Source of the DNA: a virus
Direction: 5' to 3' (one strand)
Length of the DNA: 32,242 nucleotides
IMG/VR virus record: IMGVR_UViG_3300042309_001149
Location: 1-32,242 of that record
Both the position numbers and the translations under genes were made by a program. The notes below the pieces were generated by a model. It was not told the origin of the DNA, ran no database searches, and saw nothing but the letters and a program-made list of their open reading frames with translations. Of this stretch, positions 1 to 8,208 are shown piece after piece. Each line of letters begins with the position of its first letter. Within the stretch, counting starts at the first letter, position 1.

Positions 1-2049
1 ACCCCTAATAAAAGCGTCACGATTAGTGGCATGACGAGAGCGCTGGATACCGGCACGGTACTAGCACCCGCACTGGCCTTTGCTTCTGATAAGAATACCG
101 GCATCTACAGCCCTGGCGCAGACACGCTGGCCTTTGTTGAAGGCGGCACCGAGGCCATGCGCATCGACAGCTCCGGTCAACTCATAGTAGCCGCAAAAGC
201 AAACGGCACGACCAATGGCATCATTTACAACGTACCTTATACCGGCGGGCAAGCCAACGGAGTATCGCAAGTCTTACAAGCTGCCACGGGAGGAGCCGCT
301 AACGCTTTGGCGCGGATCAACATGTCAACTGTTGATCTTACTCTTAACAACAGTAGTTTTATTTCTTTTGCCACTTCCCCTGGTGGAAGCGGTGCTCCCT
401 CGGGAGATTTAACAACGGAAAGAATGCGTATAAGCCCAGCCGGTAACGTGGGGATTGGTACGAGTAGCCCTACGGAACTTCTTGAAATTTCGGCAACGAC
501 TGATCCAAAAATTCATTTTATTGATGTTGGAAATACCACTGCAAAAATCGGAATTGTAGGAAGTACGGCGCTTGGCTTTGAAATGGCCGGCACCGAACGC
601 CTCCGCATCGACAGCTCCGGCCGGCTTTTAATTGGTACGTCTAGTGCGCGTAGCAGTGGTACTCAAACGTGGTTGTCACAAATAGAAGCAGTTTCTACTG
701 TAAACGCTCCTAGCGTAGGACTTGGCATCGTAAGAAATCAGGCAGATATATACGGCGGCTATCTTTCCTTCGCAAAAACGCGAGGCACAAGCAATGGTGC
801 AACAACCATTGTCACCAGTGGTGATGAACTAGGCGGAATACTGTTCAGTGGAGCTGATGGAAGCGACTTAAACTCTATCGGAGCTTCAATCGTTGCAGTC
901 GTAGACGGCACCCCCGGCGCTAACGATATGCCAGGCCGCCTAGTGTTTTCCACTACTGCCGATGGAGCGAGCAGCCCGACAGAGAGGCTACGCATCGACA
1001 GTTCCGGCCGCGTGGGGATTGGGACTAGCTCGCCTGCAAGTCTGTTCCATTTGAATGCTTCTGCTTCTGGTGGTGGAGCAATCTTTTCAAACCAAGGATA
1101 TAACTACGCTACCGTCTCTCAGGTAATTTCAAGCGCAGATGCCATATTTGGGGGTGGCGTTATTGCTAGTGATGTTGGCCAAGAAGTTAAAAAGAACAAT
1201 GCTGATGCGGCGCATTACATAAAAATCCAAACTGGCGAAGGTATCTCCTTCCACACCAACATTACAGGTGCGTCAGGTACTTCAGTGAATCGCGGGACCA
1301 ACGAACGCCTCCGCATCGACAGCTCCGGCAGGCTGCTGGTGGGGACGAGTACTAGCATCAACAACTTGCTAGATGCAGCAGTTCAGATTGCTGGAACGAG
1401 CACCGACTCGTATTTGTCAGTTACACGTTTTAGCTCTGTTGCAGGAGACCCTGCGGGTATTATTCTTGGAAGATCCAAGTCTTCTACTAAAGGGGTTAAT
1501 ACCGCTGTTAGCAATGGGGATTATTTAGGCGCTATTAGTTTTTCTGGGGCAAACGGAACTACATACACTCAAGCTGCATCTATTGGCGCAGAAGTTGACG
1601 GTGCTGTAACCGGTGGAGGTGCGGGCGACATGCCTGGCCGCCTGGTCTTCTCCACCACCGCCGATGGTGCGAGCAGCCCCACGGAGCAACTGCGTATATC
1701 TAACGGCGGCACCGTCATTTACAATCAGCCTGCACCGGCAGCCGTAGACGTTACCGCCACACTTACCGTCGCCAACCTCACCGCCAAAATCATCACTTCC
1801 TCCACTGCCGCAGCCGTCACGATGACTCTGCCCACCGGCACCCTCATGGATGGCGGCTTCAGCGGCCTCTACAACAACATGGCCTTTGAGTGGAGTGTCA
1901 TCAACACAGGCGCTACAAACGCTGTCACCGTCCAAGGTGGCGCGAGCCACACCCTCGTCGGCTCCGGCACCGTCGCCGCCAACAACAGCGTACGCTTCTC
2001 CTCACGCCGCACAGGGACCACCACCTGGGTCACTTACCGCGTCGGCTGA
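1..2049 (+). CDS. Tail fibre protein with repeated RIDSSGR/GTSS motifs (5' truncated)
   Basis: The frame is open from the first base of the window, so the ATG at 31 is probably internal and the true start lies upstream. The visible part is about 680 residues. It carries six spaced copies of a motif of the form E-x-[LM]-R-I-[DS]-[SN]-x-G-x-[LV]-[IV]-[GV], several continuing as IGTSSP, and two copies of a longer block containing MPGRLVFSTTADGASSP. Such repeats are typical of long beta-rich tail fibres in cyanophages, where they bind the host surface at the particle tip. The C-terminus (QGGASHTLVGSGT.. ending TTTWVTYRVG) looks like a small beta domain. I see no intramolecular chaperone such as a peptidase S74 domain. 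The family role is well supported; the receptor is unknown. Confidence 0.85.
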   Translation, partial: TPNKSVTISGMTRALDTGTVLAPALAFASDKNTGIYSPGADTLAFVEGGTEAMRIDSSGQLIVAAKANGTTNGIIYNVPYTGGQANGVSQVLQAATGGAANALARINMSTVDLTLNNSSFISFATSPGGSGAPSGDLTTERMRISPAGNVGIGTSSPTELLEISATTDPKIHFIDVGNTTAKIGIVGSTALGFEMAGTERLRIDSSGRLLIGTSSARSSGTQTWLSQIEAVSTVNAPSVGLGIVRNQADIYGGYLSFAKTRGTSNGATTIVTSGDELGGILFSGADGSDLNSIGASIVAVVDGTPGANDMPGRLVFSTTADGASSPTERLRIDSSGRVGIGTSSPASLFHLNASASGGGAIFSNQGYNYATVSQVISSADAIFGGGVIASDVGQEVKKNNADAAHYIKIQTGEGISFHTNITGASGTSVNRGTNERLRIDSSGRLLVGTSTSINNLLDAAVQIAGTSTDSYLSVTRFSSVAGDPAGIILGRSKSSTKGVNTAVSNGDYLGAISFSGANGTTYTQAASIGAEVDGAVTGGGAGDMPGRLVFSTTADGASSPTEQLRISNGGTVIYNQPAPAAVDVTATLTVANLTAKIITSSTAAAVTMTLPTGTLMDGGFSGLYNNMAFEWSVINTGATNAVTVQGGASHTLVGSGTVAANNSVRFSSRRTGTTTWVTYRVG

Positions 2050-2135
2050 TGAATCACACCGTCATCGAACTCGGCGGCAGCAAGTTAAAACGGCAACTGC
2101 GTAGTAACATGTTAGAGACAGTAACTTTCTCATGA
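2049..2135 (+). CDS. Possible 28-residue peptide bridging two tail genes
   Basis: A short frame starts inside the stop codon of the tail fibre (TGATG overlap) and ends with TGA inside the ATG of the next gene (ATGA overlap). Such perfect linkage at both ends is the main reason to list it. The peptide (MNHTVIELGG.. ending LETVTFS) has no recognisable domain. It could instead be plain intergenic sequence, since 87 bp is short enough to be open by chance. Confidence 0.3.
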   Translation: MNHTVIELGGSKLKRQLRSNMLETVTFS

Positions 2136-2455
2136 CTACAATCAGTACCACTTTTACCTGGCGCATCGCCAACCTTGAGCGCGAGACCGCTGACGGCTGC
2201 GTCTATACCGCTCATTACACCGTGGATGCCAAAGATGGCACTTATTCAGCAGGCGCCTATGGCTCCATTGGTTTTGAACGCCCCGACCAAGAAGAGATGG
2301 TTCCCTTTTGCGAGCTTACAGAAGAAATTTGTGTGGGCTGGGTAAAGGCAAAGCTCACTGAAGAAAAAGTGGGGGAAATTGAAACCTCTCTCCAGGCTCA
2401 ATTGGATGAGCAGCGCACGCCAACACGGGCTGCTGGCACTCCTTGGTCTAATTGA
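2132..2455 (+). CDS. Small tail-region protein of a cyanophage-type family
   Basis: This 107-residue protein begins FTWRIANLERETADGCVYTAHYTVDAKDG in broken form and continues with YSAGAYGSIGF, an acidic segment (CELTEEICVGWVKAKL) and a C-terminal AQLDEQRTPT..GTPW tail. From memory, proteins with an N-terminal W-x-I-A-N-L-E-R motif and a C-terminal LxxQIxxQxxP..G-P-W tail are common beside tail-fibre genes in cyanophages and other tailed phages. Their role is not established; an accessory virion or fibre-attachment role is inferred from position only. It follows the tail fibre and precedes the DUF218 gene by 19 bp. Confidence 0.7.
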   Translation: MTTISTTFTWRIANLERETADGCVYTAHYTVDAKDGTYSAGAYGSIGFERPDQEEMVPFCELTEEICVGWVKAKLTEEKVGEIETSLQAQLDEQRTPTRAAGTPWSN

Positions 2456-2474
2456 TTCCCTCCAAGAAAGTTCG

Positions 2475-2963
2475 ATGGAAGTCATCTTGCATCTTGGCGG
2501 GTCTCCTGCCAGAGCTATCACCGCTGCTCGGCTAGCAGCTCTTCATCCAAATAGCAAAGTCGTCGTATCGTCTGAAGGGCAAGGTTTTGCTGGCTACTAT
2601 GAAGCCGCAGGCATTTCCCAAGACAGGATCATTATTGACGATGCGGCATGGGATACAGTGACAAACTTTACGCACACCTACAAGCTTCTCAAGAGCTTGA
2701 ATTGTTCGCGCCTATTTGTTGTCACCGATCTTTTCCATTGCTACCGTTCAAGCTTGATTGCACTGGCATGCTGGGGCGGCAAGGTGCCTTTCTACATGGT
2801 GCCGCATGGCGATAGCGTGCTGGAAAGCGACGAAGCTCTTGGCTGGACGGACTTTGCTCGCACACTGTGCTGGCGACTGACAGGCGTATTGTTTTTCTGG
2901 GCGAGCCGTCACCCAGGAGACAGGCTTGGTCAGGGCCATGCAAAGCTGGAAATTGGCATCTAA
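2475..2963 (+). CDS. DUF218 (YdcF/SanA/ElyC-like) family protein
   Basis: The start is placed at the ATG at 2475, giving MEVILHLGGSPAR and 162 residues; the frame is open further upstream but overlaps the previous gene. The protein has the DUF218 layout: an N-terminal strand with GG and a downstream Arg, VVVSSEGQGF, IIIDDAAWDTVTNF (matching the family's E..S..T..N region), then LFVVTDLFHCYRSS, matching the conserved strand that ends in a T-D..H.RR/S motif. Family members act at the bacterial envelope (ElyC and SanA affect peptidoglycan and barrier function), but their reaction is poorly defined. The bacterial proteins usually have an N-terminal membrane segment, and this one lacks it. Its place among tail genes is unusual for an enzyme; it may modify the cell surface during infection. 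Confidence 0.72.
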   Translation: MEVILHLGGSPARAITAARLAALHPNSKVVVSSEGQGFAGYYEAAGISQDRIIIDDAAWDTVTNFTHTYKLLKSLNCSRLFVVTDLFHCYRSSLIALACWGGKVPFYMVPHGDSVLESDEALGWTDFARTLCWRLTGVLFFWASRHPGDRLGQGHAKLEIGI

Positions 2964-2989
2964 GCTGAGCAGGTTCACGCTTTGCAAGA

Positions 2990-3136
2990 ATGGCAGTCAA
3001 GACAAAAGGAGGCTCTGCAGCCCTTAAGCGCCAGCACGAGCCAGGCCCCCCTAAGACCACTTCCATTGGACAGGGCCAAAATTCACGCCCACGCAGACGC
3101 GGCAAAAAGCCCACGAGAGGGCAAGGAAAAGGCTGA
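2990..3136 (+). CDS. Short basic protein, MAVKTKGGSA.. family
   Basis: A 48-residue frame starts at ATG 2990 and ends at TGA 3134-3136. The product is strongly basic and turn-rich: a KTKGGSA start, a central QHEPGPPKTTSIGQGQ block and a C-terminal SRPRRRGKKPTRGQGKG tail. Very short proteins with this K-T-K..Q-H..P-G-P-P-K..SIGxG..SRPR..RGQGK layout recur, as far as I recall, in cyanophages and other tailed phages near structural genes. The function is unknown. The charge and lack of hydrophobic core suggest a nucleic-acid- or protein-binding peptide. A hairpin terminator follows directly, which supports a real gene end here. Confidence 0.72.
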   Translation: MAVKTKGGSAALKRQHEPGPPKTTSIGQGQNSRPRRRGKKPTRGQGKG

Positions 3137-3152
3137 TTGACGGCTCACCACG

Positions 3153-3182
3153 AGGAGGCTACCATTCTGGGGCCTCCTTTTT
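3153..3182 (+). terminator. Rho-independent terminator after the small basic gene
   Basis: AGGAGGC (3153-3159) pairs perfectly with GCCTCCT (3172-3178) across a 12-nt loop, and five T residues follow. It lies between the stop at 3136 and the next start at 3189. Confidence 0.75.
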
Positions 3183-3188
3183 CATGCC

Positions 3189-3440
3189 ATGCCTTTCGTC
3201 AACACCATTTCCTTTGCCCATCGCTTTTCTGATGATAAGGCGATGGAAGGGTATTGTTCCTACAAAGAAGTTAATCACACCTATAGCGGGGATAGTGCTC
3301 AGGCGGTTTCACGAGCCTTCTTTCAATTTATGATGGCCTGTGGCTATCTTCCTCATAGCGTCATTGAAGCAATGCAGGATATTAGTAGCGAGTACAAAAG
3401 AACCTGCGGCTACAATAAGGAAAAGACAATGGAAGGATAA
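3189..3440 (+). CDS. Hypothetical protein, 83 residues
   Basis: The reading frame starts at ATG 3189 and ends in a TAATG overlap with the next structural gene, which suggests translational coupling. The protein (MPFVNTISFAHRFSDDKAME.. ) has a central hydrophobic helix-like stretch (AFFQFMMACGYLPHSVIEAM) and a charged C-terminus. I do not recognise a family. Coupling to the 408-residue virion protein suggests it acts in virion assembly or is simply co-expressed. An ATG five bases upstream is in another frame. Confidence 0.6.
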   Translation: MPFVNTISFAHRFSDDKAMEGYCSYKEVNHTYSGDSAQAVSRAFFQFMMACGYLPHSVIEAMQDISSEYKRTCGYNKEKTMEG

Positions 3441-4666
3441 TGGGGCAAGTAATTGCTGGCGGCGAACAGTTTGAAACTCACATAGAAGCTGATCATAGGG
3501 GCCGCGTGCTACAAAGCGGCCCTGACAGCGGAATGGTTGATGCCTTTGGTCGCCAGCGCGTAAGCGATCCCTATACGCTATTTGATAGCACGCTGCGCTA
3601 TGACAAGCGGCCAGACCAATGGTTTGAAGTTGTTTCCGGGGGTGGCAGCTCGACATTTTTGCCAAATGAATGTAGCGTTGCACTGACAGTTGGCACGGCT
3701 TCTGGAAGCACTGTGCTTCGCCGTACTAAACAAAACTTTCCTTATCAGGCAGGCAAAAGCCTGATGATTATGCAGAGTTTCGTTGGCGCCACTCTTGCTG
3801 CTGGCGTCACTCAAGAAGTTGGTTTTTTTGATAACAATAACGGCGTTTTTGTAAGGGCTAGCGGCACCACTATTCAGTTCGTAGTAAGAAGTTTTGCTAC
3901 TGGAGCGGTGGTTGAAAATGTGGTTAACCAAAGCAATTGGAACATTGATACGCTGCCATCTTTGAACTTTGCCAAGGCTCAAATCTTCACTGCTGATCTT
4001 GAATGGTTAGGAGTGGGCCGTGTGCGTTGCGGGTTTGTTGTTGATGGTGAAGTGACGTATTGCCATGAATTTCAACACGCCAATTCCATTGATTCCGTCT
4101 ATATGCAGACGGCAATTTTACCATTGTCTTATCGCATTCACAACAGCATTGCACAGGCTTCTGGTCGCACTTTCAAGCAGATTTGTTGCAGCATTTTAAG
4201 TGAAGGAGGTTATGAACCAGATGGGGCAATTTATTCTATTAACCATGATTTAGCAGCAGTTCCTAACGCGACTGGGGAGCGTGTTACTGCTGGCATTCGC
4301 ATGGCAAGTGGTCGTACTGGCAACGTCATTCTTCCTGTGCGGATTTCTACGACCACTGCTTCCAACGATGTGGTGCTATGGCGTTTGCGCTTAAATCCAA
4401 CGGTGTCTGGTGTTACTTGGGCGCCAGCGGACAATGGAAGGGGGAACGTCGAGACTACTACCAGCGCGGCATCGGTGTCTGGTGGCACTGTGATTGACTC
4501 TGGATTTGTTTCACAGGGATCAGCAAATAACTATGCAGTGGCAGAAGCCATTCGTCTTGCTTTGGGGCAGAATGCGTCTGGCGTGAGCGACACTTTAATT
4601 TTGACAGTAGACAGCAATACTAGTGCTAAAGCCCTTGGGATGATTGGATGGGTTGAAGTGGCGTAG
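3440..4666 (+). CDS. Virion structural protein with DAFGRQRVSDPYTLFD signature
   Basis: This 408-residue protein starts with a short arm and then VDAFGRQRVSDPYTLFDSTLRYDKRP. The motif D-A-F-G-R-x-R-V-S-x-P-x-T-L-F-D is, from memory, shared by a family of large structural proteins in marine and freshwater phages. The rest is rich in beta-strand patterns, Ser, Thr and Gly, without catalytic motifs, and ends SAKALGMIGWVEVA. It sits between fibre and collagen-like genes, so a distal tail, baseplate or decoration role fits. The start overlaps the preceding stop by one base. Confidence 0.7.
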   Translation: MGQVIAGGEQFETHIEADHRGRVLQSGPDSGMVDAFGRQRVSDPYTLFDSTLRYDKRPDQWFEVVSGGGSSTFLPNECSVALTVGTASGSTVLRRTKQNFPYQAGKSLMIMQSFVGATLAAGVTQEVGFFDNNNGVFVRASGTTIQFVVRSFATGAVVENVVNQSNWNIDTLPSLNFAKAQIFTADLEWLGVGRVRCGFVVDGEVTYCHEFQHANSIDSVYMQTAILPLSYRIHNSIAQASGRTFKQICCSILSEGGYEPDGAIYSINHDLAAVPNATGERVTAGIRMASGRTGNVILPVRISTTTASNDVVLWRLRLNPTVSGVTWAPADNGRGNVETTTSAASVSGGTVIDSGFVSQGSANNYAVAEAIRLALGQNASGVSDTLILTVDSNTSAKALGMIGWVEVA

Positions 4667-4722
4667 GATAGAACTGTAACAAGGCAATAGTTGTAGACTG
4701 TTCTAATGATGCCAGGTAAAAT

Positions 4723-5064
4723 GTGGATCCAGCACGTTACGACATAACTATTCACCAAGGCGCCACTTTTCAAATGGCCTTGCAATACAAGGATAGTGTT
4801 GGCACGCCAGTCAACATGAATGGTTATACCTTGGAGGCTGAGTTATGGAATCGCACTGGCACTGCAAAACTTGCCAATTTTGACACTCCATGGACCGTTC
4901 AATCCAGTGGCATGTTTAATTTACGGCTTGACAGCACTGTCACGTCTGGCATTACAGAACAAGGACAATACGATTTAATGATTACGGAGCCGGGGGGTGA
5001 TAAATACTACTTACTGCAAGGCACTGCTTATATTGATCTGGGGCTGACTGGGCGAGGGTTGTGA
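4723..5064 (+). CDS. BppU N-terminal-domain-like tail protein
   Basis: The start is a GTG at 4723; the ATG two bases earlier is in another frame that stops at once. The 113-residue protein begins with [19 protein letters not shown], then [18 protein letters not shown], and ends with strands typical of a small beta sandwich. The D-[IL]-x-I-x-Q-G-A-T-F..G-Y-T..A-x-[IL]-R pattern is that of the N-terminal domain of phage upper-baseplate (BppU-like) proteins, which connect receptor-binding modules to the tail. Its stop overlaps the start of the collagen-like gene, suggesting the two are made together and may contact each other. Confidence 0.65.
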   Translation: MDPARYDITIHQGATFQMALQYKDSVGTPVNMNGYTLEAELWNRTGTAKLANFDTPWTVQSSGMFNLRLDSTVTSGITEQGQYDLMITEPGGDKYYLLQGTAYIDLGLTGRGL

Positions 5065-6752
5065 TGGCTGGCAATATTACTGTCACGCAAGACAACACGC
5101 AACTTGTTATTACAGAAGAGAGCGGCAACGAAGTGGTGGTTCTTGCCGCCAGTTCTCCCTCCATCGCTCTGAGTGGAAACGGACCACAGGGCGCAATTGG
5201 CGCCACAGGCGCATCTGGCGTGATTGGTGCCACTGGCGCAACAGGCGCTGGTGTGACTGGCGCAACTGGCGTGCAGGGTGCCGCTGGCATTCAAGGAGCC
5301 ACGGGCATTACTGGCGCTAGTGGTCCGGTGGGTGCCACTGGAGTGGTGGGCGTTACAGGCGCCACGGGAGCAACTGGTATTCAAGGGGCCACGGGCCCGG
5401 TGGGTATTACTGGGGCCACTGGTGCTACCGGCGTGATTGGCGTTAGTGGCGCTACCGGGCCAATTGGTGCCACGGGGGTGATTGGTCCCACTGGTGTGTC
5501 AGGCCCCACCGGAGCGACTGGCGCCCTGGGCGCCACTGGCGTTCAAGGGGTGACAGGTGCCACGGGAGTAGTGGGCGTGTCTGGTGCTACTGGCCCGGTG
5601 GGAATCACAGGAGCAACTGGCGCAATTGGTGTGTCAGGAGCGACAGGCGCCACTGGAGCGACAGGCGCCACTGGAGCGACGGGCGTTGGCATCACTGGTG
5701 CTACTGGTGCTACTGGCGTTGCTGGAGTGAGTGCTGCAGGTCGCATTTGGTATTTCCGTCAAGCCAATTCCGACATTAGCGGCTACGAATCGTTACAGCC
5801 AGACAGGCCTGATTCAGATCCACAAGATGACATGACTGCCGTGGTGGTTAACACCAGCGGTCAAGTGATCATTGAAGAATTTGCCACTGATGCTGGTGAT
5901 CCAGGCATCACTGAAATTCCCTCTGGCGAGTATGAGTTTCGTTTCTGGAGTTACGTTAGCAGCGCGAGTGGGAGCACCAATCTTGTCTTCAAAGTTTACA
6001 AGCGCAACACTGGTGGCACTGAAACTCTCCTGTTTGAACTTGATAGCCCCGAGATCGACGCCACAAGTAGCAACTATTACACAGCGCTAAGGGTTCTTGT
6101 TAGTCCTCTCACCATCTCCGATACTGATCGAATTGTTGTAAAAGTTTATGCTGAAACCACTCACACTAGCAATGTCACTGCTCATTTCCTGCATTCAGGC
6201 ATAACCCCTAGCAGCATTCGCACTGCCATTGCTCAAGGCTATATCGGCCCACAGGGGGCGACAGGTGCCACTGGCGTGATTGGTCCCACTGGTGCATCTG
6301 GCGTGGTTGGCGTGAGTGGTGCCACTGGCGCCATTGGCGTGAGTGGTGCTACGGGAGCTATTGGCGTAAGTGGTGCAACAGGGGCCACTGGTGTGCAGGG
6401 CGCCACTGGCGTGATTGGCGTTACAGGCGCCACTGGAGTGCAGGGTCCAACGGGTGCCACTGGTGTGGTGGGAGTTACGGGCGCTACTGGGGCTACTGGC
6501 GTTATTGGAGTGTCTGGGGCCACTGGAGTGCAAGGGGCGACTGGCGTGGTTGGCGTTACTGGGGCTACCGGTGTGACTGGTGCCACTGGTGTGACTGGCG
6601 CCACTGGAGTGCAAGGTGCCACGGGGCCAATTGGCATCACGGGCGCCACTGGAGTGGTGGGCGTATCAGGGGCAACAGGAGCTACCGGCCCTGCAAGTGC
6701 AACAAACTACGGCGCCATTCTTGCTATTCACTGCGGCGCAGCAGTGCCCTAA
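5064..6752 (+). CDS. Collagen-like tail protein with an interrupting globular domain
   Basis: I chose the ATG at 5064 (TGATG overlap with the upstream stop); a GTG at 5061 is the alternative. The product is about 562 residues. It has an N-terminal head of about 45 residues, a first Gly-X-Y region to about residue 230 dominated by GATG, GVSGATG and GPTG triplets, a non-collagen domain of about 170 residues beginning [18 protein letters not shown], a second Gly-X-Y region, and a short tail ([15 protein letters not shown]). Collagen-like stalks in phage virions form trimeric, extended linkers between attachment and receptor-binding parts. The Y position is mostly Thr rather than hydroxyproline-competent Pro, as in many bacterial and phage collagens. 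The DNA is highly repetitive, so copy-number variation is expected. Confidence 0.85.
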   Translation: MAGNITVTQDNTQLVITEESGNEVVVLAASSPSIALSGNGPQGAIGATGASGVIGATGATGAGVTGATGVQGAAGIQGATGITGASGPVGATGVVGVTGATGATGIQGATGPVGITGATGATGVIGVSGATGPIGATGVIGPTGVSGPTGATGALGATGVQGVTGATGVVGVSGATGPVGITGATGAIGVSGATGATGATGATGATGVGITGATGATGVAGVSAAGRIWYFRQANSDISGYESLQPDRPDSDPQDDMTAVVVNTSGQVIIEEFATDAGDPGITEIPSGEYEFRFWSYVSSASGSTNLVFKVYKRNTGGTETLLFELDSPEIDATSSNYYTALRVLVSPLTISDTDRIVVKVYAETTHTSNVTAHFLHSGITPSSIRTAIAQGYIGPQGATGATGVIGPTGASGVVGVSGATGAIGVSGATGAIGVSGATGATGVQGATGVIGVTGATGVQGPTGATGVVGVTGATGATGVIGVSGATGVQGATGVVGVTGATGVTGATGVTGATGVQGATGPIGITGATGVVGVSGATGATGPASATNYGAILAIHCGAAVP

Positions 6753-6770
6753 CATTCACTTTTATCCGCC

Positions 6771-7223
6771 ATGCCCGCTAACACTTCGCCCATTTGGACG
6801 CTAATTCCAAACGTCAGTCATGCCGACATCTTGACTACAGCCGTAAACGTGAATACCACGGCCCCTGGTACAGTAGGGACCAACTGTTTCGTAGCATTTA
6901 CATCTGGCGTAAACGGCTCTTACGTACAAAAATTCCGCTTTTCATTCGTTTCAACTACAAGTGTTATTAGCTCTGTTGCCACTACACTGCAAGTATACTC
7001 ATCCACTGTCAATACTGGTGCCACAACAACAGCCAACACCGACTTGCTTGCGATAGTTCAGGCTCCAGCGCAAACTGTCTCGGCAGTAACAACTGCGCCC
7101 TACCAAATCGAGATTCCGTTTAGCTTTGCAATTCCAGCTAACAGATTCCTACTCGTGGCGCAATCCGTTGCTCAAAACACCAACTCCAACTGGCAGGGAT
7201 TGGCGATTGGAGGTGACTACTGA
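6771..7223 (+). CDS. Small beta-rich virion protein
   Basis: The 150-residue product starts MPANTSPIWTLIPN and is rich in Thr, Ser, Val and Ala with alternating hydrophobic strands, ending IGGDY. It contains no catalytic motif I recognise. It lies between the collagen-like stalk gene and the glycine-rich adhesin-like gene, and its stop overlaps the start of the latter (TGATG), which suggests it is a cap or connector of the same fibre. The family is unknown to me. Confidence 0.65.
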   Translation: MPANTSPIWTLIPNVSHADILTTAVNVNTTAPGTVGTNCFVAFTSGVNGSYVQKFRFSFVSTTSVISSVATTLQVYSSTVNTGATTTANTDLLAIVQAPAQTVSAVTTAPYQIEIPFSFAIPANRFLLVAQSVAQNTNSNWQGLAIGGDY

Positions 7224-8164
7224 TGCTTAACGTATTCAGCGTTCCAAAGCCGCAAAACGGTTTTGTCGACGTATTCCCAGGTTTTGCAAACGCCAACACA
7301 CAGTGGGTTCCCTGGGAGAAACCAGCAGGTATTGCCATGATTCGCATCGTCTGCATTGGCGGCGGTGCGGGTGGTGGTAACGGCTTTCCAAGCGCAACTG
7401 TCACTGCTCGTGGTGGCGGCGGCGGCGGCGGTAGTGGTGGCATTACCACAGTAGAAATCCCGGCTTCTTTACTGCCTGACATCCTGTACGTCTCAGCAGG
7501 CATTGGTGGTAACGGGGCTGCTTCTTCAACTACTGTCGGTCTCCTTGGAACTGCTGGAGTTGCTTCCTACGTTTCAATTGCTCAATCCACAGCAGCTATT
7601 TACACCGTTTGTTTTGCCAACGCAGGTGCTGCAGGTACAACTGCGGCTTCGGCTACGGTTGTCGGTAACGCTGGTAACGCAGGTGCTGTTGCAACAGTCG
7701 CTGGTGCTCTGCTTGCCGGATTAGGTACTTTCGTTGCTTACGCTGGACAGGGCGGTGCTGCCGGTGGTGCAGTCGCTAACGGTGCAGGGGGAAGCATCAC
7801 ATACCCAACGACCGGACTACTTCTCTCTGGTGGTGCAGGCGGTGGAGGCGGCTCTACTGGCGCAGGGGGCAACATCACAGCGCCAGCATCTCAGACCACT
7901 GTCTTGAACCTGTTTCCAACGTTGAACGGTGGTGCGGCAGGCGCTACGGCTGGTAACGGCTCTGGAGGCCACCGTCGCCAAACTCCCCTACTTTCTACCG
8001 GTGGGTCTGGCGGTGGCTGCAACAGCGGCAACGCACTTGGCGGAAATGGAGGTGGCGGTGGCGTCGGTTCCGGTGGAGGAGGCGGTGGTGCTGGTGGTAC
8101 TACAGGTGGAAGTGGCGCTGGTGGAAATGGTGGCGCAGGCTTAGTTCTAATCTATTCTTGGTAG
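7223..8164 (+). CDS. Glycine-rich tail adhesin-like protein
   Basis: This 313-residue protein has a short N-terminal strand region (MLNVFSVPKPQNGFVDVFPG, then a strand ending IRIVCIGGG) followed by a long series of Gly-rich stretches (such as RGGGGGGGSGG and GGAGGGGGSTGAGGN) separated by short hydrophobic strands. It ends GGNGGAGLVLIYSW, the usual ending of Gly-rich phage tail domains. Polyglycine helix bundles linked by variable loops form the receptor-binding adhesins (gp38 type) of some T4-like phages, so a similar fold is possible. The arrangement as the last structural gene before a sugar-modifying enzyme fits a host-recognition role. The assignment rests on composition and layout. Confidence 0.7.
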   Translation: MLNVFSVPKPQNGFVDVFPGFANANTQWVPWEKPAGIAMIRIVCIGGGAGGGNGFPSATVTARGGGGGGGSGGITTVEIPASLLPDILYVSAGIGGNGAASSTTVGLLGTAGVASYVSIAQSTAAIYTVCFANAGAAGTTAASATVVGNAGNAGAVATVAGALLAGLGTFVAYAGQGGAAGGAVANGAGGSITYPTTGLLLSGGAGGGGGSTGAGGNITAPASQTTVLNLFPTLNGGAAGATAGNGSGGHRRQTPLLSTGGSGGGCNSGNALGGNGGGGGVGSGGGGGGAGGTTGGSGAGGNGGAGLVLIYSW

Positions 8165-8208
8165 ACGGGATACAATTGATTCCTTCACCGTCATAGTGTT
8201 TATTGACA

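Noticed and set aside
5543-6649. Long minus-strand frames rich in Pro-Val-Ala repeats opposite the collagen-like gene
   Set aside because: They are the complement of the Gly-Ala-Thr repeat; periodic codons keep several frames open. The plus-strand frame has a head domain, coupling to the upstream gene and a sensible protein family.
8176-8204. TTGATT-17 bp-TTTATT promoter before the glycosyltransferase gene
   Set aside because: The -10 ends only 4 bp before the ATG, so transcription would start inside the coding region.
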